From: Pseudanabaena sp. Salubria-1
GTDB taxonomy: Bacteria; Cyanobacteriota; Cyanobacteriia; Pseudanabaenales; Pseudanabaenaceae
Length of the DNA: 64,000 nucleotides
Reading direction: 5' to 3'
Assembly: GCA_023336205.1 (NCBI GenBank)
Contig: JALQCR010000002.1
Location: forward strand, 229,978-293,977
The notes beneath the pieces are model-generated. The model saw nothing but the letters and a program-made list of their open reading frames with translations, ran no database searches and was not told the DNA's origin. Below are positions 29,154 to 38,010 of this stretch, piece by piece. A program made the position numbers and the translations under genes. Every line of letters begins with the position of its first letter. The first letter of the stretch is position 1.

Positions 29154-30409
29154 TGAGATCTTGCACCATTCAAGAAAAGGGGTTGCAGAAAGAGCAGAAA
29201 TGTGAAAAAAAGGGCGTAGTAGTAAATTAAATAACGAGCATGGAAAGCATCGTTAAGCACGCCCAAGGGCTAGTGTATAGTCTTCTGTGTTTGATGCCAA
29301 GTGTGTATCAAACAGCAAGTCTCAATGCAATACTAGGACTATTTCTCGAAGCACAAAGGCATCCTTATCCAGAACATACACAGATAAAATCAGCGAGTGC
29401 ACTCAGCCGATTTCTCAATCACTATAACTGGTCAACGAGAGCAGTAATTCGGTCAACACGGCAGGCTATTTTGGGACAAATCGCCAAGCATCGCCCATCG
29501 AAACAAGTGCCATTAAAGATACTGATAGACTTGACTACCCTAGAAAAAAGCGGCAAGTTTTTACATTTGAGCAATCCCACCCAAAACGAACCAGACCCAT
29601 GGGTGAGAATACTAAACGGAAAGCGAGGACTACATCTGGTTGTACTGTATCTGGTCTATGGAGAGTGGCGCGTACCATGGAGTTTTAGAGTATGGCGCGG
29701 CAAAGGATACCCCAGTCCCTCTGACTTAGCTTGTAAGTTATTGGGGACAGTACCCAAGCAACTAACCCAAGGCAAGACTGTGATTGTCCTTGCTGATACT
29801 GAGTTTAGTACGGTGAAGTTTTTCAATACTGTCCGCGCCAAGACTTGGCGCATCGTTGTCGGTGTACGCAACAATCGTAAACTTCAAGATGGCCGTACAG
29901 TCAAACAACTTTATCGTCATGGCAAACGTGGACAACAAATTTTGCTAGAAGGGCTAACTCAGCCTTTGACGATCTCTTGGTTTTGGCTCAAAAGAGCTGA
30001 TAGTAAACGGGAGTTACGCTTTGTTGTCTCTTCTCATCCTTATTCTGGTGCTTATCTGGTGATGTTAGGTCGTAAGCGTTGGGCGATTGAGGGATTCTTC
30101 AAAACCATCAAACATCGCTTTGGTTTGCATTGTTTTGGGCAATCTACAAAACTTGGTGTTTATCGTTGGCTTATCCTCTCTCTGCTTGCTTATCTTTTGG
30201 CCCATTGGATTGATCAATGGTCGAGTCCTCCTGTCTTGGACTGGAAAGCTACCTGTGATTTGACACTTTCCGTTTTATTTCCTTCTGTCCTTTGGTTGAA
30301 ACTTCTTAGGTATCTCCAAATTAGTGCCGATATTGCTGCTCGTCATGGGTTTGAAATTATTCTCAAACCCATTCCTACTTAACTCTTTCAGGAATGGTGC
30401 AAGATCTCA
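29154..30409 (+). mobile_element. DDE insertion sequence (IS4-superfamily type), 1256 bp, copy A, in cas10
   Basis: Inverted ends TGAGATCTTGCACCATTC at 29154 and its complement ending at 30409. GTTAAC occurs directly outside both ends (29148-29153, 30410-30415), consistent with a 4-6 bp target duplication (TTAA to GTTAAC). It is the same length as the copy at 58930-60185. Confidence 0.9.
29240..30382 (+). CDS. DDE transposase (IS4-superfamily type), copy A
   Basis: 380 residues. Candidate catalytic acids: Asp in LIDLTTLEKSG, Asp in LADTEFST, and Glu in WAIEGFFKTIKHRFGL, the last being a Y/W-E-K type helix of IS4-like enzymes. The protein is identical to that at 58957-60099. I do not assign a named IS subfamily. 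Confidence 0.88.
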   Translation: MESIVKHAQGLVYSLLCLMPSVYQTASLNAILGLFLEAQRHPYPEHTQIKSASALSRFLNHYNWSTRAVIRSTRQAILGQIAKHRPSKQVPLKILIDLTTLEKSGKFLHLSNPTQNEPDPWVRILNGKRGLHLVVLYLVYGEWRVPWSFRVWRGKGYPSPSDLACKLLGTVPKQLTQGKTVIVLADTEFSTVKFFNTVRAKTWRIVVGVRNNRKLQDGRTVKQLYRHGKRGQQILLEGLTQPLTISWFWLKRADSKRELRFVVSSHPYSGAYLVMLGRKRWAIEGFFKTIKHRFGLHCFGQSTKLGVYRWLILSLLAYLLAHWIDQWSSPPVLDWKATCDLTLSVLFPSVLWLKLLRYLQISADIAARHGFEIILKPIPT

Positions 30410-30415
30410 GTTAAC

Positions 30416-30887
30416 CTTTTTAAAGCGATCGGGCGAAATTATGACTGCGGGTGCAAAGTGGTACTATCCCAAAAACGCTCCTAATCCAGACAATAAACAA
30501 GAAAATGTTGAAGATAAATCTTTAGATACGATCGCACTATTGCTGAAATTCCAAAAGCATTTTGCCGATGATCATATTTCTAGTAAGTTTCCTTACATTT
30601 TGCGTGAACAGTCGGAAACTCTTGCAGAATTGGATATTGAGGGTTTATATGCCGCAGAAATTAAGCGGTTATTACATCGACAGCAAGGCGAGGAAAAGTT
30701 GTCAGAAGCTGAAGAAAAGTCGCTGGCTGAGGAACTAGCAACAATGGTCATCAGGGCAAATTCTGCTCATCGTGCATCTTTAAAAGAAGACGATAAAAAC
30801 AAATCAAAGCCTCAGACTCAACTGAAAACCTTTGCAAGTTTGCTAGTGTTTACAAGATTTTTGGCTACTGGAGAAGGAGACGACTAA
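30416..30887 (+). pseudogene. cmr2: cas10 C-terminal piece (D4 domain)
   Basis: About 157 codons continuing TFLKRSGEIMTAGAKWYYP to the stop at 30885-30887. It is the helical D4 end of Cmr2. It reads directly toward cmr3, four bases later. An ATG at 30441 could give a short product. Confidence 0.88.
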
Positions 30888-30891
30888 AATT

Positions 30892-32154
30892 ATGACTAAT
30901 ATTAATCAAGCCAATCAAAAGCAAATATTTATCGAACCTTCCGATGTGCTGCTATTCCGTGATGGTCGTCCATTTTCGGCAGGAGAGGGACATCGGGCTC
31001 GGAGCATTTTTCCGCCAACTCCTAATACGATGCAAGGGGTGATTCGCTCTAAGGTATTAAGCGATCGCTGTGGACGTTATGAGACATATAAAAATGGCTG
31101 TAATGATTGTGAAAAGCAATCAAACTGCACGATACCTAACGAGATTGGCAGACCTGCTCAAAATGGTAGAGGATCTTACGGTAATCTGGAAATTCGTGGG
31201 GCGATCATTGCTAAGTATGAGGAAACAAAAGTAACTCCCTATTTCCCAGTACCTGCGGATGTGGTGGAAGTCAAAGAAAAAAGTGAACAGCGCGATTCTC
31301 CAAAACCGCGTTTGCGCTTTTTACAACCATTGTCACAAAAGCTATATGGCGATAATGATTTGAGTGGTGGTAATTTGAGTGATGATCCGCAATCTAAATT
31401 ATTGCCACTTTGGACTCAAGAAAAAACTCCTGTGGAAGGTGTACAAGGCTATTGGAAAAAAAAAGATTTAGAGAACTATTTACTGCAAGATTATCCATCT
31501 ATAACTGAATATACTAAAGCAGATACTCTCTATTTAAGAGAATCACGTTATGGTATTGATGTTGACAATGCTCGGCAGACGGTTAAAGAAGGACAGCTTT
31601 ATCAGACTGAATTTATTCGCTGTCAAGAACATATTGGTTTATATACTGAGGTTGATGGCGTATCGGATTTGGGCGGTAATTTAATTGCGATCGGTGGTGA
31701 AAATCGAGCGGCGCAATGTCATCATCTCCAGCAAAAAATTGATTGGGGAAATTTTACACGGAATCTCGAAAATAAATTACAGCAAGCCGATGGATTTAAA
31801 ATCTATTTTGCTACACCGACAATTTTTGATGCTGGATGGTTGCCCAATTGGTTAAGTAAAAATGATCTTTCTGGTGCTTATCACGGTGTTCAAGTACAGC
31901 TAGTTGCTGCCTCTATTCCTCGCTATCAGACTATTGGGGGGTGGGATGTCGCCTACAATCGCCCTAAGCCAACTAATCGCGCTATTCCTGCGGGTTCAGT
32001 TTATTACTTTACATCCAACGCAAAGCACTCAGAAATAATTAAGGCTTTTCATTGGCAAAATATCGCTGATGCTTCTAGTGATGCTCAAATTGGCTTTGGG
32101 TTGGCGCTTGTGGGCGCATGGAATTATTTAGATCTTCAAGGAGAAATTAAATGA
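30892..32154 (+). CDS. cmr3: Type III-B protein Cmr3 (Cas5 group)
   Basis: 420 residues. The N-terminus has the classic FIEPSDVLLFRDGRPFSAGEGH followed by FPPTPNTMQGVIRSKVL. A cysteine-rich insertion near residues 60-75 (four Cys, CGRY...CNDC...C) may bind zinc. Cmr3 contacts Cas10 and holds the 5' tag of the crRNA. Its stop overlaps the next ATG (ATGA), so translation is likely coupled. Confidence 0.92.
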   Translation: MTNINQANQKQIFIEPSDVLLFRDGRPFSAGEGHRARSIFPPTPNTMQGVIRSKVLSDRCGRYETYKNGCNDCEKQSNCTIPNEIGRPAQNGRGSYGNLEIRGAIIAKYEETKVTPYFPVPADVVEVKEKSEQRDSPKPRLRFLQPLSQKLYGDNDLSGGNLSDDPQSKLLPLWTQEKTPVEGVQGYWKKKDLENYLLQDYPSITEYTKADTLYLRESRYGIDVDNARQTVKEGQLYQTEFIRCQEHIGLYTEVDGVSDLGGNLIAIGGENRAAQCHHLQQKIDWGNFTRNLENKLQQADGFKIYFATPTIFDAGWLPNWLSKNDLSGAYHGVQVQLVAASIPRYQTIGGWDVAYNRPKPTNRAIPAGSVYYFTSNAKHSEIIKAFHWQNIADASSDAQIGFGLALVGAWNYLDLQGEIK

Positions 32155-33047
32155 GAACAATTATTATGACTGTCGGAACTTCTTTGCTTAATAACCGTGA
32201 CAGTCGCCCTTGGGCTGGCACGAAAAATATTGGTGATCGCTCTCAAGCCCTTGCTTGGATGCAAAAGGCTAACGAAATTACAATCAGTGCTGAAACAAAT
32301 ACTCTATATCGTCTAAATCCTAATTTGGATGATGAAATCATTTTACTCCACTCGGCAACTCCTGAAGGTAAAGAATGTGCAGACTTGCTATTTAGATATT
32401 TTAAAGAGGTGTGGAATCAGTGTGATGTAAATTTGAAACCGTTGCCTAGTATCAACTATGACTATGAAAAGACAGAAACGGGCTTAGAGCAAATGGCTAA
32501 ACGTTTACAGGAACTGATCGCTAAAGCTAGAGGCGATGTAGTCTTCGCAGCAACTGGAGGTTTCAAAGCGCAAACAATGGTGATGGCTCTGATCGGCAAC
32601 AAACTGGGTATTCCCGTTTGCTATATCCATGAAGAGTTCAAAGGGTTAGTTTATATCCCTTCTATTGAAGAATCAGGGCTAGTTAGAAATGACGTAATTA
32701 GACGAGCTAAATTGCCAGCATCAGGTGCTGATAGAAATTCAGTCTTACAGATGCGAAGTGACCAACAGGAACCGAATCGCCCACGCTCTTGGCATAAGGT
32801 GAAAGAAATGTTGGTGCAGACCCCTTGGGTGGAGAAAGTCTATTACGATGAACGTGCTTATCGAGCGCCTGAAAACAGTGTTAAAGGAGCAGTTCACAAA
32901 ACATCAGATGGTAGAAATATTTTATGGATGCGTCTGGTAGAAAAAGATAATGCGATGGCGATCGCTATTGAAACAACAGGTAGAACGCCTGAACAGTTGA
33001 GTCAATCTCTCGATGAGATTACTGAATGTTTAGGAAGACTTTTTTAA
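32151..33047 (+). CDS. CARF-domain CRISPR-associated protein (APE2256/TIGR02619-like)
   Basis: 298 residues. N-terminal IIMTVGTSLLNN and the later VVFAATGGFKAQTMVMALIGNKLG are the nucleotide-facing motifs of APE2256-type CARF proteins, which bind cyclic oligoadenylate. The C-terminal 90 residues (SWHKVKEMLVQTPWV...) form a small unassigned domain, without an obvious HEPN or nuclease motif. It could be a sensor-regulator or a ring nuclease. It is embedded between cmr3 and cmr4. Confidence 0.75.
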   Translation: MRTIIMTVGTSLLNNRDSRPWAGTKNIGDRSQALAWMQKANEITISAETNTLYRLNPNLDDEIILLHSATPEGKECADLLFRYFKEVWNQCDVNLKPLPSINYDYEKTETGLEQMAKRLQELIAKARGDVVFAATGGFKAQTMVMALIGNKLGIPVCYIHEEFKGLVYIPSIEESGLVRNDVIRRAKLPASGADRNSVLQMRSDQQEPNRPRSWHKVKEMLVQTPWVEKVYYDERAYRAPENSVKGAVHKTSDGRNILWMRLVEKDNAMAIAIETTGRTPEQLSQSLDEITECLGRLF

Positions 33048-33091
33048 TCCCACATTCATCATTACTATTTTAAACTTAGGAGAAATTTTTC

Positions 33092-34048
33092 ATGTTTCAG
33101 AAAGCAAATTTGCTTTTTCTCTATACCGAAACCCCTTTACACGTTGGCAGTGGGAGTAGTTTGGGTACTGTCGATTTACCAATTCAGAGGGAGCGTCATA
33201 CCACTTTGCCAATGGTGCAAGGCTCTGGCATAAAGGGCAAGTTACGCAGTGCCTTTGAGCCAGATGGTAATCAAACCGATATTAGTAAGGCGATTTTTGG
33301 ACCTCAAAAAGACGGTTCAGAACACGCAGGGGCTTTATCGGTTGGTGATGCCCGAATTTTGTTGTTTCCTGTCCGTGCGTTGGCTGGTGTATTTGCTTGG
33401 GTGACTTGCCCTTTGGTGATTAGCCGTCTCGCTAGAGATTTGCAAATGACTGGACAGACAGAGTTAGTATTGGATCTTAACTCTTTGCAAGCATCTGGGC
33501 AAAATGCTTATATTCCCAATAACAGCACTGTCCAGATTGCTAATGGCAATGAGAATGATGTGGTACTAGAAGAGTTTTCCTTTAGAGTAATTTCGTCAGC
33601 TAGTGCTGAAGTTCAAAAACTCGCTGATTGGCTTGCTAGTCATGCGTTACCTAGCGGCGTTGAGTATCAATTTTGGCGAGATAAAATCAAAAAAGATTTG
33701 GTGATCATCAGTGATGAGGCTTTTAAAGATTTTTGTCAATTCAGTACAGATGTAGTTTCGCGCACTAAGCTAGATCCTGCAACTAAAACAGTGGCTATAG
33801 GTGCGTTATGGACTGAGGAGAATTTACCTTCGGATGCTTTGCTTTATGCGCCTTTGTTTGCTTGTGATCCACGCATGGAAGACAAGGATAAACCCAAGAA
33901 AAAGAATAAAGAAAATGTAGATGCAGATGAGGTTCTATCTTTAGTATCCACGCATTTACACAACAGTCATTCTCGCTTGCTACTTGGCGGCAATGAAACC
34001 GTTGGTCGTGGATTGGTCGCAACTCGTTTTTTAACTTTTAAAAATTAA
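33092..34048 (+). CDS. cmr4: Type III-B backbone RAMP Cmr4 (Cas7 group)
   Basis: 318 residues with a good site AGGAGA before the ATG. The N-terminus TPLHVGSGSSLGTVDLPIQRERHT matches Cmr4, and the Asp in TVDLPIQRE is at the position of the target-RNA cleaving Asp. Further RAMP motif GSGIKGKLRSAFE and the glycine-rich GGNETVGRGLV near the end. Cmr4 polymerises along the crRNA and cuts target RNA at 6-nt steps. Confidence 0.92.
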   Translation: MFQKANLLFLYTETPLHVGSGSSLGTVDLPIQRERHTTLPMVQGSGIKGKLRSAFEPDGNQTDISKAIFGPQKDGSEHAGALSVGDARILLFPVRALAGVFAWVTCPLVISRLARDLQMTGQTELVLDLNSLQASGQNAYIPNNSTVQIANGNENDVVLEEFSFRVISSASAEVQKLADWLASHALPSGVEYQFWRDKIKKDLVIISDEAFKDFCQFSTDVVSRTKLDPATKTVAIGALWTEENLPSDALLYAPLFACDPRMEDKDKPKKKNKENVDADEVLSLVSTHLHNSHSRLLLGGNETVGRGLVATRFLTFKN

Positions 34049-34069
34049 AATCTTAAAGAGGTACATTTT

Positions 34070-34612
34070 ATGTCGAATGGAAATCCTAATTTGAAGTTAA
34101 AGTCTCAATCAGGCAAAGAGCAAGGAAAAGAAGTTTTATTGGCTAAACCTACAATTTCTTCCTCTGAAGCTAAGAGTAATCAATCTCCATCTACAGCAAC
34201 AAATCAAGACGCAGCATCGATAAAATCATCATCATCTCAAAAAAATCATAGAGATTTGGATCGCAATCGAGCTAGTGCCGCTTGGGAAAATATTGGTAAG
34301 GTTGATTCTACCAATACTGAATACGGAAGTTTGGCGCGTGAAATGCCAACGATGATTCAGGTAAATGGTTTGGCTCAAACCCTTGCTTTTTTGAAGGCTA
34401 AGAAGGGAAAACATCATTCATTGATTTTTGAACATCTTTCTGGATGGGTTTGTAATCACTTGAATTTTAAGAATGGAGATTTACTAGAAAATGTGATCAG
34501 GATTGAGAGTCAAGAATATCGTCGCGCTACTTCAGAGTCTCTAGCCTATTTGCAATGGCTTAAACGGTTTTCTGAAGGGAAAATCAAGAAAGAAGAGGAT
34601 AAAAAGCCATGA
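34070..34612 (+). CDS. cmr5: Type III-B small subunit Cmr5 (Cas11 group)
   Basis: 180 residues, longer than many Cmr5 proteins because of a low-complexity Ser/Lys/Gln-rich N-terminal extension (about 60 residues). The helical core starts at DLDRNRASAAWENIG and includes REMPTMIQVNGLAQTLAFLKAK, the Cmr5 pattern. Small subunits line the target strand. Stop overlaps the cmr6 ATG (ATGA). Confidence 0.88.
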   Translation: MSNGNPNLKLKSQSGKEQGKEVLLAKPTISSSEAKSNQSPSTATNQDAASIKSSSSQKNHRDLDRNRASAAWENIGKVDSTNTEYGSLAREMPTMIQVNGLAQTLAFLKAKKGKHHSLIFEHLSGWVCNHLNFKNGDLLENVIRIESQEYRRATSESLAYLQWLKRFSEGKIKKEEDKKP

Positions 34613-35406
34613 ATCTACCCCATGACACACAACGTAATTTTAGGCTGCATGAGTCTAAATCGGATAATTTAGGGCTTTGGCTAGATCGATTTGCCGATCC
34701 TGCAATTGATGGGCAGAACAAGCTTCAGTTTTTTAAAGACCTGAAACCAGTTCTGCATTCCAAACCATATATTTCTAGATCTTCGCAAGGTCTAATTGAT
34801 GCTTTTTATCAGCGATCGCTTGCTGTCGCTAATTCATTGCCCCATGCGCGAACCTTTACTGCTTCTCCTGAATGGCGGATGGTGGTGGGGCTTGGACAAT
34901 CTAGTATTCTCGAAACCGCAATGACCTTAGATCGCGTTACAGGGATTCCGATTATTCCTGCTAGTGCTTTAAAAGGTTTAGCGGCTTCCTATGCGATGCT
35001 ATCGGTGCTAGAAACGACACAACGAGAGCAAGCTGAAAAAGATGAAAACTCTGATTTTGCTAATATCTTTGGTACACAAGACAAAGCAGGAAAGGTGATC
35101 TTTCTGGATGCAGTGCCAACTGAAGCCCCAACTTTAGAGCCTGACATTATGAATTGTCATTATCCTGATTACTATGGCGGTAAGACTCCAAATCCAACCC
35201 CATATCAAAGTCCGAATCCTGTTTACTTTTTGACTTTGGGACGGAATAGTAAATTTGCTTTTGCCTTGGCAGGGCGCGACTCTAGTAACAATACTGCTGT
35301 TTTGGTTAGACAAGCTGAAAACTGGCTCAAGACTGGATTGCAAGAGTTAGGTATTGGGGCAAAAACTGCCGCAGGATATGGGTATTTAGAGGTATCAGAA
35401 TCATGA
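34609..35406 (+). CDS. cmr6: Type III-B RAMP protein Cmr6 (Cas7 group)
   Basis: 265 residues. WRMVVGLGQSSILETAMTLDR then IPIIPASALKGLAASYA is the Cmr6 signature, and GIGAKTAAGYGY at the end is the glycine-rich loop. Cmr6 sits at the crRNA 3' end with Cmr1. Its stop overlaps the next ATG (ATGA). Confidence 0.9.
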   Translation: MNLPHDTQRNFRLHESKSDNLGLWLDRFADPAIDGQNKLQFFKDLKPVLHSKPYISRSSQGLIDAFYQRSLAVANSLPHARTFTASPEWRMVVGLGQSSILETAMTLDRVTGIPIIPASALKGLAASYAMLSVLETTQREQAEKDENSDFANIFGTQDKAGKVIFLDAVPTEAPTLEPDIMNCHYPDYYGGKTPNPTPYQSPNPVYFLTLGRNSKFAFALAGRDSSNNTAVLVRQAENWLKTGLQELGIGAKTAAGYGYLEVSES

Positions 35407-36641
35407 CGACTATTGTTACTTTTTTGGGTGCGGGTAATCCTAGATCAACGAGTTATCTACATCAAGGAGCAGCCTACACAGGCTTAGTATTTGCTGAAGC
35501 TCTACGACAGTTTTATCCAGATTACGATCGCATGATTGTTTGTGTCACTGATAAAGCGCGTGAAACTACTTGGTCAATACTAGAAAAACTTGAAGATCCT
35601 CGGATTCAAGCTCTGGATATCCCCACAGGTCAGAATACAGAGGAAATGTGGCAAACCTTTGAGATTATTTCCAAGGAAATTCACGAAGGGGAGTCGGTAA
35701 TTTTTGATATTACACATGGACTGCGATCGCTACCATTTCTAGTATTTCTATTTGCGGCTTATCTGAAGTCTGCTAAAAATGTATCGATTAAGGGGATTTA
35801 TTACGGAGCCTTGGAGCTAAAAAACTCAGAAAATATTGCTCCTGTGATTGACCTCTCAGAATTTGTGTCAATGATTGACTGGATTACCGCAACTACCCGT
35901 TTTACAGAGATTGGTAATGGACAAGCACTTGTTGATTTATTGAGAAAAGAAATTCCTACTGGTAAAGAATTATCACAAAATCCTGAAACCAGATCGATTA
36001 GAGATGCGCTAAGAGATACATCTAATGCTATTGAAAATATCTCTCTATCTCTGAGTACAACACGTCCAATCGAAGTTATGCAATCGGCAGCTAATCTAGA
36101 ATTTATACTTAGCAAGAGTGTAGATGCTTTTAGTAAGAAGGCTAGACCTTTTCAGTTATTGAGTGATCGCGTACTCAATGAGTATGGTCAATTTGCTTTG
36201 GAAAAATCGAAAAATAGAGAATTTATTTTAGAGAATCTCGAAATTCAAAAACAGACTATTGAATGGTATATACAACGAAATTATATTGTTCAAGCTATAA
36301 CATTAGCGAGGGAATGGGTTGTATCCTTATTTGCCTATAAATTTAATGTGGAAATGCTGGATCGAGATAGTCGAGATCCTATTGAAAAAGCGCTAAGCCT
36401 TCTGATAAGGAAGTTCGCTGGCAAAGATATTTCTAAGGAGAACAATATCTATATTGATGATTTGGGACAATTTTCAAACTCTAGAGATATAGCTAATTTA
36501 TGGGGAGAATTAGGAAGATTACGAAATGATCTTGCTCATTGTGGAATGAACAAACAACCGATGTCTTCTAAAAAAATTCAAGAAAATGCGATCGCAATCA
36601 TTCCTATACTAAGTAATATTTTTGTGGCTCTTACGAAATAA
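35403..36641 (+). CDS. csx2: CARF-HEPN RNase, Csx2/DxTHG (TIGR02221) family
   Basis: 412 residues. The CARF half has FLGAGNPRSTSY near the start and FDITHGLRSLPFLVF, the DxTHG motif. The C-terminus has LRNDLAHCG, an R-x4-H HEPN active site. Family members are cyclic-oligoadenylate-activated RNases that act outside the Cmr complex. With cas10 broken, its activator is unlikely to be made unless supplied by another locus. Ends in a long shared hairpin. Confidence 0.88.
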   Translation: MTTIVTFLGAGNPRSTSYLHQGAAYTGLVFAEALRQFYPDYDRMIVCVTDKARETTWSILEKLEDPRIQALDIPTGQNTEEMWQTFEIISKEIHEGESVIFDITHGLRSLPFLVFLFAAYLKSAKNVSIKGIYYGALELKNSENIAPVIDLSEFVSMIDWITATTRFTEIGNGQALVDLLRKEIPTGKELSQNPETRSIRDALRDTSNAIENISLSLSTTRPIEVMQSAANLEFILSKSVDAFSKKARPFQLLSDRVLNEYGQFALEKSKNREFILENLEIQKQTIEWYIQRNYIVQAITLAREWVVSLFAYKFNVEMLDRDSRDPIEKALSLLIRKFAGKDISKENNIYIDDLGQFSNSRDIANLWGELGRLRNDLAHCGMNKQPMSSKKIQENAIAIIPILSNIFVALTK

Positions 36642-36690
36642 CAATTAGGAACAATTAGTACAAACTTGTACTAATTGTTCCTAATTGTTA
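36639..36690. terminator. Perfect 25-bp hairpin shared by two convergent genes
   Basis: 36639-36663 and 36666-36690 are exact inverted repeats with a 2-base loop (TAACAATTAGGAACAATTAG...). The TAA of csx2 is the first three bases and the TAA of the minus-strand gene is the last three. A symmetric structure of this kind fits a bidirectional terminator. Confidence 0.75.
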
Positions 36691-36849
36691 ACCAGAGATT
36701 GCGGGTAAGACGGAGATGATAATCACGGCGATAAATCCGAATAATACGCCTAGAACTGCCCAAAGCTCTTTATTTCTCTTTTTGGATTCAGCGATCGAGT
36801 AACAAGCCCAACCACATATCCCCCATATCATAAGCATTAGAAATTCCAT
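36688..36849 (-). CDS. Small two-helix membrane protein
   Basis: 53 residues from the ATG at 36849, chosen because AAGGA lies about nine bases upstream; a start at 36879 would add ten charged residues. Two hydrophobic segments (FLMLMIWGICGWACYSIA and LWAVLGVLFGFIAVIIISVLP) flank a basic turn. Similar short proteins are common and of unknown function. Confidence 0.6.
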   Translation of the reverse strand: MEFLMLMIWGICGWACYSIAESKKRNKELWAVLGVLFGFIAVIIISVLPAISG

Positions 36850-36954
36850 TGAAGTATCCTTTTTTATTTTTAATTTCAACGCTTTAAATTATTGCATTGA
36901 GTTGAAGAAGCCTATTCAATTCAATAATTCAAAATCATAGGGGAAGGTTTGTCG

Positions 36955-37989
36955 CTATAACCGATCCCAAACATAGTTACAGATGCCGCTTGCGTAACTA
37001 GTAAGCTCGAAACCACGTCCTGCTAAATCAGCATTGGTAGTATTGTCGGTAATAATTTGGAAACAAGCAGAAGTGAATCTTTCACGGGCATAGCCTAAAC
37101 CTTTTAAGCGGCGTAGGGAATCTTTGGTATCCGAAGATAGACCAACGAAGAATGATTCAAATTCGTTTTCTTGCTTGGCTTGAGTTTCTAGGTTTTCACG
37201 TTTGCGGTATTCATTGAGAATGATATCGCGATTTTTCTTGTACTCATTGAGCAAGCGTTTTGCTTCCGCAGTGACAGAAGTACTGGCGGGAATCTTTTCT
37301 AGTAAGTCAACGGCTTGTTGCCATTTACCATAGGCGATCGCCCAAGTGTCTGTGGAGTGAGGTGGATTTTGAGCAATCTTGACTGCCTGTTCAGCTAAGG
37401 ATTTAGAACGATTAAGGAGATCAATCACCTGTTGTTCTCCCGATATTTTTGTGGCTACGACAGATGCACTTTCGCGGTAACTAACGAGATTTTTTTCAAC
37501 TTGGGAGCTTACAAAGCGACTTTTGGGAGTGCGTTGGAGGATACCAATCGCTTCTTGCCATTTGCCATGGGCTGTATTCCACTCTTTCGCTGTAATGCGA
37601 GGTTTTGCTCCAATATTCACAGCCTCAATGGCTAAGGTTTCAGCTTTATCAATATCTTGCTGAACTTTTAACTCAGTCTCTAATAACTGAGATAAGTTTT
37701 CTTTACGAGTTTGGAGTTGGGTTAGATTAGTTTGAGCCTGTTGATAGAGTTCCTTGGCGTTGGGTGAAATACGTTGAAGAATTGAGATTGCTGTTTCAAT
37801 ATCTCTGATTTTGGTTTGCAAAGATTCTATATTTGCGGAATTATCATTATTTGACTCGGATATAATTGCGGATACAGAGTTTAAGATCTTTTCGTTTTCA
37901 CTGCGTTGATAAACTGACCAAGCAACCCATGTACTAGGCAATAGAACAATTACGGCTAACAAGCTCCACAAAATAGGTTTAGGATTCAT
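36955..37989 (-). CDS. Membrane-anchored coiled-coil protein of unknown function
   Basis: 344 residues. One N-terminal membrane helix (PILWSLLAVIVLLPSTWVAW) is followed by long amphipathic helices. Two similar segments (W..AHGKWQEAIGILQRTP and WAIAYGKWQQAVDLLEKIP) form a repeat unit. The C-terminus has paired Cys (ACFQ and GICN). Lies in the CRISPR locus but on the opposite strand; no link to CRISPR function can be shown. Confidence 0.6.
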   Translation of the reverse strand: MNPKPILWSLLAVIVLLPSTWVAWSVYQRSENEKILNSVSAIISESNNDNSANIESLQTKIRDIETAISILQRISPNAKELYQQAQTNLTQLQTRKENLSQLLETELKVQQDIDKAETLAIEAVNIGAKPRITAKEWNTAHGKWQEAIGILQRTPKSRFVSSQVEKNLVSYRESASVVATKISGEQQVIDLLNRSKSLAEQAVKIAQNPPHSTDTWAIAYGKWQQAVDLLEKIPASTSVTAEAKRLLNEYKKNRDIILNEYRKRENLETQAKQENEFESFFVGLSSDTKDSLRRLKGLGYARERFTSACFQIITDNTTNADLAGRGFELTSYASGICNYVWDRL

Positions 37990-38010
37990 AGCAAAGAAGA
38001 ATGAGAATAA

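Larger units (their letters stand above)
25818..30887 (+). pseudogene. cmr2: cas10/cmr2, interrupted by two insertion sequences
   Basis: Three exact gene pieces (25818-27531, 28358-29153, 30416-30887) sum to 2982 bases and read as one 993-residue frame once each IS and one target copy are removed. Start is the ATG at 25818, not the TTG at 25800. In the restored protein the HD nuclease motif is at residues 16-17 (LLHDPP), followed by ASAADRL. The first palm has MMDGDNMG, and the GGDD cyclase motif is at residues 720-723. Cas10 makes cyclic oligoadenylates and is the scaffold of the Cmr complex. As found here, no single product carries HD, both palms and the D4 domain. Confidence 0.95.

Noticed and set aside
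28087..29205. A 372-residue frame before the third IS
   Set aside because: It is a chimera: antisense of the IS1 end, then the cas10 middle piece, then the start of the next IS.
30324..30887. 187-residue frame overlapping the end of the transposase
   Set aside because: Its first third is out-of-frame IS sequence; the remainder is the cas10 C-terminal piece.
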